Under the pieces are notes generated by a model. That model saw only the letters and a list, made by a program, of their open reading frames with translations. It searched no databases and had not been told where the DNA came from. Position numbers and translations under genes: made by a program. 64,000 nucleotides of DNA from Oscillospiraceae bacterium. GTDB lineage: Bacteria > Bacillota > Clostridia > Oscillospirales > Acutalibacteraceae. This document shows positions 36,267 through 43,290 of the stretch, one piece after another. The first letter of the stretch is position 1. Each line of letters opens with the position of its first letter. The stretch covers positions 1 to 64,000 of the forward strand of contig CADABX010000013.1 in assembly GCA_902786285.1 (NCBI GenBank), given 5' to 3'.

Positions 36267-36405
36267 GCTGCGACACAAAATAGTCTGTCCACATAATTCA
36301 GAAATTAAGAGATAGAATATTAAGAGAACGCATTTTTTACAATGCTTTCTCTTAATCCTAAACTATGTGGGCAAACAATCATCTGCCACTATTTTATGTC
36401 GCAAC
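36267..36405. repeat. Imperfect long inverted repeat (MITE-like)
   Basis: The left arm (36269-36310) contains TGCGACACAAAATAGT, then CCACATAATTCAG and ATTAAGAGA. Reading the other strand from 36404 gives TGCGACATAAAATAGT, then CCCACATAGTTTAGG and ATTAAGAGAA. The arms differ by an insertion of about 14 bp and a few substitutions. No open frame lies between them. It could be a miniature inverted-repeat element or a degenerate insertion-sequence end pair. Confidence 0.5.
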
Positions 36406-36445
36406 TTTACTTTATCACATCATTCTCAAAAAATCAACCGTTTCA

Positions 36446-36491
36446 AAATAAAAAAGTGCCCGTAGCGTCGATCAGTGATCGACTGGGCACG
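36446..36491 (-). terminator. Second terminator downstream of M20 peptidase gene
   Basis: GTGCCC (36456-36461) pairs with GGGCAC (36485-36490) around the inner stem GTCGATC/GATCGAC. TTTTTATTTTG follows on the minus strand. Confidence 0.7.
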
Positions 36492-36591
36492 GATGGTATT
36501 GCAGCATAGCCGCCGATACGGCGGCGCTGCAAAACGCTTCCCTTCGCGGCGCATTTGTCAACCGCTGCGCGGCTGCAGAGCGCGTCACAAC

Positions 36592-36620
36592 AAAAAAACG
36601 GGCGGCCGATGGCCGCCCCT
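36592..36620 (-). terminator. Terminator of M20 peptidase gene with GGCCATCGGCC core
   Basis: GGGCGGCC (36600-36607) and GGCCGCCC (36611-36618) form an 8-bp stem. On the minus strand, a run of seven T residues follows. It lies 17 bp after the peptidase stop codon. The segment 36106-36636 otherwise contains only terminators, the inverted repeat and short palindromes. Confidence 0.82.
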
Positions 36621-36636
36621 ACGGTTGTTTGATTGC

Positions 36637-38106
36637 TTATTCCGCGCTTGCGTCACGCACGAAGTTTTTGAAGAACAGCAGCCCTTCACCCATGCAGGAC
36701 ACCGGGATGCGCTCGTTGGTGCCGTGGGTGCAAAGCAGCAGCGATGCGTCCGCCTTGAACGGCGCGTAGCGGTAGATGTTTTCGCAGATCGGCTCGTAGT
36801 TGCACGCGTCGGTGCCGCCCATCACGAGATAGGGCGCCACGATGGAGTTCGGCTCGATCGCCTTGCAAAGATGCTCGATGATCTTGAACGCACGCGAATC
36901 GATCGGCGAAAATTTGCTCGCCTCCTTGCTGTTGAGCACATTGACCTCGATATCCTTGTTGTGCACGACCTTCTTGATGTGCGAAACGAGGTCTTCCGTG
37001 GTGGTGCCGGGCATGGCGCGGAAGTTGACCGTCACGCTCGCACGCTGCGGCAGCACGTTGGGCGCCGGACTGCCGGCGGTCATCGTCACGCCGGTGGTGG
37101 TACGCACCATGCACGCCGCCGGCGGAATCAGCTTGCAGATTTGCAGCAGCACCGGATAGAGCGCTTTGATGTTGCAGGTCACAAGACGCACCGGGTAGGT
37201 TGTGTTGCGCGCGATGGATTCAAACAGCATCTTCATATTCGCGGAGAACGCCGCTTTAAACTGGTGGTTTTCCAGATCGCGTACCACATTGGCGAGGATG
37301 CCGATGGCGGAATGCTTCGGCGGCTGCGAAGAATGGCCGCCCTTGGCGCGCACGGCGATCTCGATGTCGGCGTAGCCCTTTTCGGCGATGCCGATGCCGG
37401 CGAGGTATTTGTTGTTGATCACGCCCTTGACGTTGACCGGCAGCATCGCGCCGCCCTCATCGAGCACGCAGTCGAGCCGGACGCCCTTCGCCTTGAGGTA
37501 TTCCATGATATCGTGGGCGCCGTTTTTGTCGTTGGCCACCACTTCCTCGTTGTCGCCGAACAGCAGATAGACGTCGCGCTCCGGTTCGAAGCCGTCTTCC
37601 AGCAGCGATTCCACCGCCTCGAGCACGGCGATCAGATGGTTTTTCATATCCAGCGCGCCGCGACCCCAGATGAATTCGCCGTCGTCCACGCCGTCAAACG
37701 CGGGATGCGTCCAGTCGCCCTCGGTGCCCTTGGACACCGGCACCACGTCCTGGTGCCCCAGCAGCGCGATCGGGTCGAGCTCCGGACGGCTGCCCTTCCA
37801 ACGATAGACAAGGTTCGCCGGCGGCACGATGGTTTTTTCCAGCTTTTCGCGGATCAGCGGATAGGCTTCGTCGATGAACGCGTGGAACGCGTCAAACGCT
37901 GCCCAGTCGACCTTGTCGATATCGCGGTTGGAGATGGTCTTGATCTGAATCGCTTTGGAGAGATTGGCGCGGTAGCGATCCACGTTCAGCGTTTCCTGCG
38001 GCAGCGGTGCGACCTCGGTCTTTTTCGGGCGGAACAATGCGGCATGCACCGCGTTGGCGGCAGCGGCGGCACCGAGGGCGCCGCAGACGATCTGGGACTT
38101 TTTCAT
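36637..38106 (-). CDS. M20 family metallopeptidase (carboxypeptidase PM20D1/CPS1-like)
   Basis: This 489-residue protein starts MKKSQIVCGALGAAAAANAVHA behind AAGGAG; the start is a possible uncleaved signal anchor. Metal-site motifs are LLGHQDVVP, WGRGALDMKN, the Glu pair in FGDNEEVV, and the late GGTDACNYEPICENIYRYAP with a final CTHGTNERIPV. Length, the N-terminal hydrophobic segment and these motifs fit the carboxypeptidase S/PM20D1 group, which hydrolyses or condenses N-acyl or peptide bonds. Substrate is unknown. The gene is flanked by strong terminators and is probably transcribed alone. Confidence 0.9.
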   Translation of the reverse strand: MKKSQIVCGALGAAAAANAVHAALFRPKKTEVAPLPQETLNVDRYRANLSKAIQIKTISNRDIDKVDWAAFDAFHAFIDEAYPLIREKLEKTIVPPANLVYRWKGSRPELDPIALLGHQDVVPVSKGTEGDWTHPAFDGVDDGEFIWGRGALDMKNHLIAVLEAVESLLEDGFEPERDVYLLFGDNEEVVANDKNGAHDIMEYLKAKGVRLDCVLDEGGAMLPVNVKGVINNKYLAGIGIAEKGYADIEIAVRAKGGHSSQPPKHSAIGILANVVRDLENHQFKAAFSANMKMLFESIARNTTYPVRLVTCNIKALYPVLLQICKLIPPAACMVRTTTGVTMTAGSPAPNVLPQRASVTVNFRAMPGTTTEDLVSHIKKVVHNKDIEVNVLNSKEASKFSPIDSRAFKIIEHLCKAIEPNSIVAPYLVMGGTDACNYEPICENIYRYAPFKADASLLLCTHGTNERIPVSCMGEGLLFFKNFVRDASAE

Positions 38107-38199
38107 ACTTCACGACTCCTTTTCCGGAACATTTCGCTTTATTATACTACAGCGCCGCCGGAAAAGTAAACCCCGGCGGCGTCATTTTTAAAGTTTTTT

Positions 38200-38348
38200 A
38201 TTCATACTGCGCGCGGATGCCTCCGACCGCCAAAAAGCTTTTTGTCAAAAAAGCTTTTCAAAAATCATTCATACTGCGCGCGGCAACCCCGAACGCCAAA
38301 AGCTTTTTGTCAAAAAAGCTTTTCAAAAATCATTCGTACTGCGCGCGG
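38200..38348 (-). repeat. Tandem triplication of the DUF436 gene 3' end
   Basis: ATTCATACTGCGCGCGG or its one-base variant occurs at 38200, 38267 and 38332. Between copies lies nearly identical sequence including CAAAAAGCTTTTTGTCAAAAAAGCTTTTC. The third copy is the real end of the DUF436 gene; the other two are echoes of its last six codons plus the downstream AAAGCTTTT palindrome, which on the minus strand resembles a terminator. Confidence 0.85.
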
Positions 38349-38869
38349 ATTCCCCCAATATACTTCGGGCGCGTTGTGGCGGCGGTGATGTGCGCGTTGC
38401 CGATATGATCGAGCTTCAGCCGTGCCGGCACAGCCACATGGCGCAAATGCATGCCGATCAGCGTCAGACCGATATCGAGCCCCGCCTCGGCGGCCACATG
38501 CTCCACCGCGACCGGGTCGTCAAAGCGCGCCCATGCCGTGGTTGCAAACGAGCCGCCCGCCTTCGGTTTGGGCACGACGCACACGATTTCATAGCCGCGC
38601 TTTTCGGCGACTTCGCGTTCCACGATCAGCGCACGGTTGAGGTGTTCGCAGCACTGCGCCGCCAAAAACAAGCCGCGCTGCCGCAGCTCGGGATATAGCC
38701 CCTCAAACGCGGCTTCGGCAAGCTCCAGCGAAGAGGCGTGGCCGATCACGCCGCCGCCGATTTCGCTTGACGAACAGCCGACCACAACCAGAGACCCCGG
38801 CGCAAGATTGGCCTTTTCAAGCAGTTCGCGCATCGCAGACTGCGCCTGCGAGCGGATTTCAGACAACAT
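38330..38869 (-). CDS. DUF436 / TIGR01440 family protein (YwlG-like)
   Basis: This 179-residue protein starts MLSEIRSQAQSAMRELLEKA behind GGAGGAATCCC. It contains the family-specific VVGCSSSEIGGGVIGHASS, QCCEHLNRALIVE, VPKPKAGGSFATTAW and GIDIGLTLIGMHLRHVAVP-type segments. The family is widespread in Firmicutes, has no established function, and is often linked to glyA, rpiB or upp in Bacillus; none of those is here. A terminator-like hairpin precedes it, with the 27-residue peptide gene beyond. Confidence 0.92.
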   Translation of the reverse strand: MLSEIRSQAQSAMRELLEKANLAPGSLVVVGCSSSEIGGGVIGHASSLELAEAAFEGLYPELRQRGLFLAAQCCEHLNRALIVEREVAEKRGYEIVCVVPKPKAGGSFATTAWARFDDPVAVEHVAAEAGLDIGLTLIGMHLRHVAVPARLKLDHIGNAHITAATTRPKYIGGIRAQYE

Positions 38870-38882
38870 AAGGGATTCCTCC

Positions 38883-38910
38883 AAAAAACAGATTGCGCCC
38901 TCTCGGGCGC
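38883..38910 (-). terminator. Terminator or attenuator before DUF436 gene
   Basis: GCGCCC (38895-38900) and GGGCGC (38905-38910) form a 6-bp stem with a TCTC loop. On the minus strand, AATCTGTTTTTT follows, and that T-run abuts the GGAGGAA ribosome-binding site of the DUF436 gene. It could attenuate read-through from the small upstream gene. Confidence 0.65.
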
Positions 38911-38922
38911 GGATGCCGAACC

Positions 38923-39006
38923 TTACAGGCCGCGAAACAGCAGCCGCAGGAACGAGCGGTTGAAACGGTACAGGTTGCGAAGCAGATCACGCATGGTGCG
39001 ATACAT
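38923..39006 (-). CDS. 27-residue Arg/Leu-rich amphipathic peptide
   Basis: This short frame starts MYRTMRDLLRNLYRF. A strong site GGGAGG lies 7 bp before the ATG and a terminator-like hairpin follows the stop, which together argue that it is a real translation unit. Of 27 residues, seven are Arg and seven Leu, with Phe and Tyr spaced as in an amphipathic helix (ending SFLRLLFRGL). Possible roles are a leader peptide controlling the downstream attenuator, a membrane-binding small protein or an antimicrobial-like peptide. I recognise no family. Confidence 0.55.
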   Translation of the reverse strand: MYRTMRDLLRNLYRFNRSFLRLLFRGL

Positions 39007-39190
39007 AAGAAAACCTCCCTGTATTTTTCTTCTTCCATTATTTCACCGTTGGCGGCAAAAGTCAAGAGAAAAGCGCAAATTTTGTTTCGGGCGGCGCGGG
39101 CGACGCGGCAGATTACCCGGCCGTCTCCCCCGCCCCGCGGCAGGGGCGAAAAACTTTTTGGGACGCAAAACAAAAAAGCGCGGCAAACGC

Positions 39191-39219
39191 TTGACATTTA
39201 TTGGTTTTTTTGATAGAAT
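39191..39219 (+). promoter_or_regulatory. tRNA-Ser promoter
   Basis: TTGACA (39191-39196), a 17-bp spacer and TAGAAT (39214-39219) lie 18 bp before the mature tRNA. The rest of 39020-39190 shows nothing identifiable. Confidence 0.8.
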
Positions 39220-39237
39220 CTTTTGGCACACGGAAAC

Positions 39238-39323
39238 GGAGAGTTGTCCGAGTGGTCGAAGGTGCAGCACTCGAAATGCTGTGTACGAAAGTACCTAGGG
39301 TTCGAATCCCTAACTCTCCGCCA
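39238..39323 (+). tRNA. tRNA-Ser (anticodon CGA)
   Basis: The acceptor arm GGAGAGT (39238-39244) pairs with ACTCTCC (39313-39319), followed by discriminator G and an encoded CCA. The anticodon stem CAGCA-loop CTCGAAA-TGCTG gives anticodon CGA, reading UCG. A long variable arm (TGTACGAAAGTACC) and the TTCGAATC T-loop are typical of a class II serine tRNA. Confidence 0.96.
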
Positions 39324-39333
39324 TATATGAAGA

Positions 39334-39358
39334 AGCAGCCCGAAAGGGCTGCTTTTTC
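39334..39358 (+). terminator. tRNA-Ser terminator
   Basis: AGCAGCCC (39334-39341), a GAAA tetraloop and GGGCTGCT (39346-39353) are followed by a T-rich run. Confidence 0.9.
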
Positions 39359-39457
39359 TTTTGGTCAACGATTGGTGTTGCCGGTATTGTGTTTCTTGTC
39401 AATGATGTTTCGAAGCACCGGCGATGTTAAACGGTGCGCCGAACGCGTCATACGGGC

Positions 39458-39485
39458 TTGCAATTACCGGGGATCGGTGTATAAT
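39458..39485 (+). promoter_or_regulatory. Promoter of DUF1349 gene
   Basis: TTGCAA (39458-39463), a 16-bp spacer and TATAAT (39480-39485) lie 40 bp before the chosen ATG. Confidence 0.65.
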
Positions 39486-39525
39486 GAAAGCGACAGATGA
39501 TTCACATGAAGAGGAGATACGAAAT

Positions 39526-40131
39526 ATGGATTTGAAGTGTTTTCAGTGGACGAGACAGCCGAAAAGCTTTGTCGTCGAAACCGATCGGGTTTTGATCACG
39601 ACGTTGCCGCATACGGATCTTTGGCAGCGTACCTATTATCATTTTCGAAACGACAATGCGCCGGTGTTTCAGATGGAAACAGCTAAGCCATATTTTAGCT
39701 TTGTTGTGCACACATCTTTTGCGGACAGTCACCATCGGTTCGATCAATGCGGTGTGGTTCTGTATTTGGACAGCGAAAACTGGCTGAAGGCTTCCGTCGA
39801 ATACGAAAACGAGGAGTATCAGCATTTGGGAAGTGTCGTTACCAACGGCGGGTATTCCGATTGGGCGACGACTGAGATTCTCGCGTCGGTCAAAACGATG
39901 TGGTACCGGTTAAGCCGCCGGGAGGATGACTACTGTATCGAGTGTTCAACGGACGGAAGCCGGTGGAAGCAGATGCGAATCTGCCACATGGCAAAGGGCG
40001 GCGGCACGATTCGATTTGGAATTTATGCCTGCTCTCCGGAGACTTCTTCTTTCACTGCTGTTTTCAGCGATATGCAACTGACAGACTGTGCATGGAAAGC
40101 ACACGACGGACAGCAACCGGATGAAACATAA
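39526..40131 (+). CDS. DUF1349 domain protein (concanavalin-like fold)
   Basis: This 201-residue protein starts MDLKCFQWTRQPKSFVVETD. The ATG at 39526 is chosen for its AGAGGAG site and because the predicted promoter lies just upstream. The stretch CGVVLYLDSENWLKASVEYENEEY, with GGYSDWAT and a C-terminal IRFGIYACSPE, matches DUF1349, a cytoplasmic jelly-roll family related to glycan-binding folds with no settled function. No signal peptide is present. Confidence 0.85.
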   Translation: MDLKCFQWTRQPKSFVVETDRVLITTLPHTDLWQRTYYHFRNDNAPVFQMETAKPYFSFVVHTSFADSHHRFDQCGVVLYLDSENWLKASVEYENEEYQHLGSVVTNGGYSDWATTEILASVKTMWYRLSRREDDYCIECSTDGSRWKQMRICHMAKGGGTIRFGIYACSPETSSFTAVFSDMQLTDCAWKAHDGQQPDET

Positions 40132-40146
40132 CCTATGATTGCGTCG

Positions 40147-40446
40147 CTACGGCGGCGCTTTTTCTTTTTGGTGTCTGAGATTGCCGGCGTGCTGCTTACC
40201 GGCGGCGGACTGTGCCGCACGGCTTTTTTCGGACGGTGAACGCACCGTGCGGAAGGTCAGGTGTCCGACCTTGACGGCGGCCTGTAAATAGCCGGGGTCA
40301 TCGCTTTCGTCGATCCAGACGCTCTGCGGCTCGTCCTTCTGCAGCTTGCGGATCGCGTTGTTCAGCCCTTTGTGCCAGCTGCGAACCTGAATCTCACCGC
40401 TGCCGTGAACGTAGAAAATGTGGGTTTCTTTTGCTTTTCTTGACAT
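40147..40446 (-). CDS. Small hypothetical protein, 99 aa
   Basis: It starts MSRKAKETHIFYVHGSGEIQ behind AGGAGTG 8 bp upstream. The first 70 residues look like a compact folded domain with a plausible helix (SWHKGLNNAIRKLQKD) followed by strands; the tail is Lys/Arg/Ser/Ala-rich. It is convergent with the DUF1349 gene, whose stop lies only 15 bp away. I do not recognise a family. Confidence 0.6.
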   Translation of the reverse strand: MSRKAKETHIFYVHGSGEIQVRSWHKGLNNAIRKLQKDEPQSVWIDESDDPGYLQAAVKVGHLTFRTVRSPSEKSRAAQSAAGKQHAGNLRHQKEKAPP

Positions 40447-41302
40447 GGGGTAATCACTCCTTTGTAAATTTCTGATGATTGAAAAGGGTACCGTTTTCGG
40501 GCATTTTTCGTCGGCTCATGACCCGCTGTTTTGTACCGATTCTGAATAGGTTTTTGATAAACGATAGACGGGTCGTCAAGTGGATTTCTGTTGAATGAAT
40601 ATTTTTGAAAAAGAAAACCTGCGCGGACGGCTGCACCGTCTCCATGGGCATCTCACCCTCCCGCCTTTCGCGCCGGACGCTCGATTTGATCGACAAAGAA
40701 CTTGCAACCCGAAATCCTTTTGCGGCTAAAATCGTGCAATCCTGCGTTACCATCCTTGTCCGGGCGACAGCCCGTCCGGCGGATGTTGCCTTGGCTTGCG
40801 CGGTTTTATCTCGCAAAATCTCTTCCGTCCTGCAAGCCCTTTGCCGATGTATCATTGTGTCCTGTATGCGTCGTCGCCGGATCGGGTGCAAAGCCGATCT
40901 TCACAGCCGGGGTTCCCGCTCGCCTGCCGGGGCAGGGTCTTGGCGTACCGCTGTGCGGGCTCGGTATACAAGGAATGTACGCAGGTTTTCAGTTATTCAA
41001 TTGTCAAGGTACAAGAGAGCGCTTTTCACTGATCCATTGGACATTTTTTGAAATCTTTTAAAATGTTTTTTGCCGACCGGAGAAAAAGTCCTCTCACTTA
41101 TAAGGACAAAAAAGGGGTAAAAATTAACCTGTTTTGGGAAAAAACGAAAAGAAAAATTATTTTTGTAGGAATGACTAAAATCTGAAAGCTGAAACTGTGC
41201 AGATTGACAACGAAAAAAGCAAAAGAAAAAGCCGCTAAATACAGACAGGGTTGTACAAGAACGAACGTCGGATTTCAGAATACCCTTGCAGCATTTTTTA
41301 AA
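40447..41302. other. Region without a recognisable protein gene
   Basis: About 850 bp hold only open frames with unnatural composition in both strands. The 41030-41300 part is AT-rich. On the minus strand, a stretch near 40990-41010 reads TTGACAATTGAATAAC, which resembles sequence I associate with leader regions of clostridial conjugative elements, but no mobility gene is present. It may be an eroded mobile remnant. Confidence 0.35.
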
Positions 41303-41459
41303 CAAAAAAACCGGACATGTTAACCTTCAGGGCAGATGACTCCCTTGGGGTTATACATGTCCGGCTATTTGGTGACTCATTGAGTTTTTCAACTCACGGA
41401 CCCGTTGCTCGGTACGTGCAAACGAGAATGAATATTATGTTATTCTGTGATTGCTCACA
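41303..41459 (-). ncRNA. Structured RNA gene, about 155 nt, family uncertain (possibly raiA motif)
   Basis: A consensus promoter (41466-41493) and a strong terminator delimit a transcript on the minus strand with no credible reading frame. It contains a stem CTCG/CGAG near the 5' end, TGAGTT-GAAA-AACTCA in the middle, and a terminal hairpin. In that hairpin CCGGACATGT and ACATGTCCGG (41355-41364 and 41311-41320) enclose AACCCCAAGGGAGTCATCTG-type conserved-looking sequence, and a run of seven T residues follows. The promoter-RNA-terminator layout marks an independent small RNA, not a riboswitch. I suspect the raiA motif of Clostridia but could not confirm it; 6S RNA is less likely because the ends do not pair. 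Confidence 0.62.
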
Positions 41460-41465
41460 AGTATT

Positions 41466-41493
41466 ATTATATCCATGTTTTTCCGTTTGTCAA
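41466..41493 (-). promoter_or_regulatory. Promoter of structured RNA gene
   Basis: On the minus strand, TTGACA (41488-41493), a 16-bp spacer and TATAAT (41466-41471) lie about 8 bases before the predicted RNA start. Confidence 0.8.
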
Positions 41494-41656
41494 TAGATGT
41501 CAGAAAAAATGTTCGATAAAATTCGTTTTATAGTCCGAAAAACAGTTCTTAATGTGCGAAAGTGTCATCAAAGGTTCCGATTGTTGGAATTGGGGATTCA
41601 ATCGCATCCAATTTTTTCGATACCTGAATCCGCGCTTCTTTTCAATCCCATAAACA

Positions 41657-41700
41657 GAAAAACCGCCCGCAAAGCTCGTTGAGATTTGAGTTGCGGGCGT
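41657..41700 (-). terminator. Terminator of the surface-protein operon
   Basis: GCCCGCAA (41665-41672) and TTGCGGGC (41691-41698) form an 8-bp stem with an inner CTC/GAG pairing. GGTTTTTCTG follows on the minus strand, about 60 bp after the last coding frame. Confidence 0.78.
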
Positions 41701-41759
41701 GATACTATATAGTGCCAATGATATCCTTTTCGTCTGTGACTGTTAATTCTTTTCTGCTT

Positions 41760-42568
41760 TTATCTCAGACCGAACAGATGCGCGAAGAAATAGAGAATCG
41801 CGTGCCAGACTGCCAGAATGCCGCCGCCGATGGAGCTGTCATGGATCTCTCCGCAGTATTTGCAGGGAATCTCTGTCAGTTCGGCATAACGCGCCTCAGC
41901 CGCGGTGAGCTTCGCGTAGTTGTTGACCAGCGTTTTCTGCGCACCGGTCAATCTGTCGTAGGCCGCTCTTGCGTCGTCGATTTTCGCTTTGCTTTCGTCG
42001 GTATATGCCACTTCACCTATGGCGTTGATTTTCGCGATGACCGCGTCGGCCGCCGCCTGATCTGCCGTGGCTTTCAGAGCCGCATATCTCGCTTCCGCCG
42101 CCGTCAGTGTTTCGTAGTTTTCAACCAGTGCCTTCTGCGCGGCGGTCAGCGCGTTGTACGCCGCTCTTGCCGTATCGATCTTCGCTTTGCAGGCGTTGGT
42201 GTAAACCACTTCGCCGATGGCTTCGATCTTAGCGACAACTTCGATGGCAGCCGCTTGATCTGCCGCAACCTGGTCCGCCTCCGCTTTCAGTTCGGCGTAG
42301 CGTGCTTGCGCCGCCGTAAGAGTTTCGTAGTTTGTAACCAGCGCCTTCTGCGCGTCGGTCAGGGCGTTATACGCCTCTCTCGCCGCGTCGATCTTTGCCT
42401 TGCTCGCCTCGGTGTATTCCACCGTGCCGATGGCATCGATCTTAGCGACAACTTCGATGGCAGCCGCTAGATCTGCCGCAACCTGGTCCGCCGCCGCTTT
42501 CAGTTCGGCGTAGCGTGCTTGCGCCGCCGTAAGAGTTTCGTAGTTTGTAACCAGCGCCTTCTGCGGCT
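41760..42568 (-). pseudogene. C-terminal part of giant surface protein B, cut off by frameshift
   Basis: From about 42568 leftward, this frame continues the repeats of the upstream giant protein: the rest of its fourth helical repeat (QKALVTNYETLTAAQ), then three full repeats. It ends CKYC, a short spacer, WHAILYFFAHLFGLR and stop. It lacks its own ribosome-binding site and signal peptide, so it would be expressed only as part of the larger protein. Loss of about 25 bp at the junction puts it out of frame. If the break is a sequencing or assembly error in a repeat region, the intact protein would be about 2240 residues long. Confidence 0.8.
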
Positions 42569-43290
42569 CGCTTCGTCGATCTTCGCTTTGCATGCGTCGG
42601 TATATACCACCTCGCCAATGGCGTTAATCTTTTCGATGACTTCGTCGGCTGCTGTCTGATCTGCAGCCGCCTGATCAGCCGCTGCTTTCAGCTCTTCGTA
42701 ACGTGCTTGTGCCGCGGTCAGCAAATCATAGTTTGTCACCAGCGCCTTCTGCGTGTCTGTCAAAGCGTCGTAAGCGTCACTCGCTTCGTCGATCTTCACC
42801 TTGCACGCGTCGGTATATTCGACTTCGCCGATATCGTAGATCTTCGCCTTCACCGCGATGGCGGCGTTCTCATCAGCTTCTGTTGCTTCCGCGCTTGCTT
42901 TCAGATAGGCATATTCCGCTTCGGCGTCTTGCAGCTCGTCATAGTTTTCTACCAGCGCTTTCTGCGCATCGGTCAGAGCGTCGTAGGCGTCTCTCGCCTC
43001 GTCGATCCTCGCTTTACAGTCTTCCGTGTATTCCACGTTGCCGATGGCGTCAATCTTCGCTTCCACGGCGTCCGCCGCCGCCTGATTCGCAGCAGCCTGT
43101 TCAGCCGCGGCTTTCAAAGCCGCGTAGCGATCCCGGGCTGCGGTCAGCGTTTCATAGTTCGTGACCAGCGCTTTCTGCGCGTCAGTCAGCGCGTCATAGG
43201 CCGTTTCCGCGGAGTCGATTTTGTTCTTGCTTTCGTCGGTGTATCCCACCTCGCCGATGGCTTCGATCAGGTCTTTGACCTGGTTGGCGT
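41850..43290 (-). repeat. Seven-copy helical repeat region (about 66-70 residues per copy)
   Basis: Each unit follows the pattern I-x-x-IGEVxYTDxxKxKID, then AYDALTDAQKALV, then NYxxLTAAxxRYxxLKA, with Ala-rich linkers. Three units lie before the frameshift, the fourth is broken by it and three follow. The high DNA identity between units makes the region prone to recombination and to assembly error. Confidence 0.85.

Noticed and set aside
40454..40891. A 145-residue frame on the minus strand in the gene-poor region
   Set aside because: Arg-rich composition, no ribosome-binding site before the first ATG and no recognisable domain.
41303..41459. Reading the 41303-41459 structure as a riboswitch for a downstream gene
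   Set aside because: It ends in its own terminator and no gene follows in the same direction within reach; nothing resembles a known ligand-binding core that I can name.
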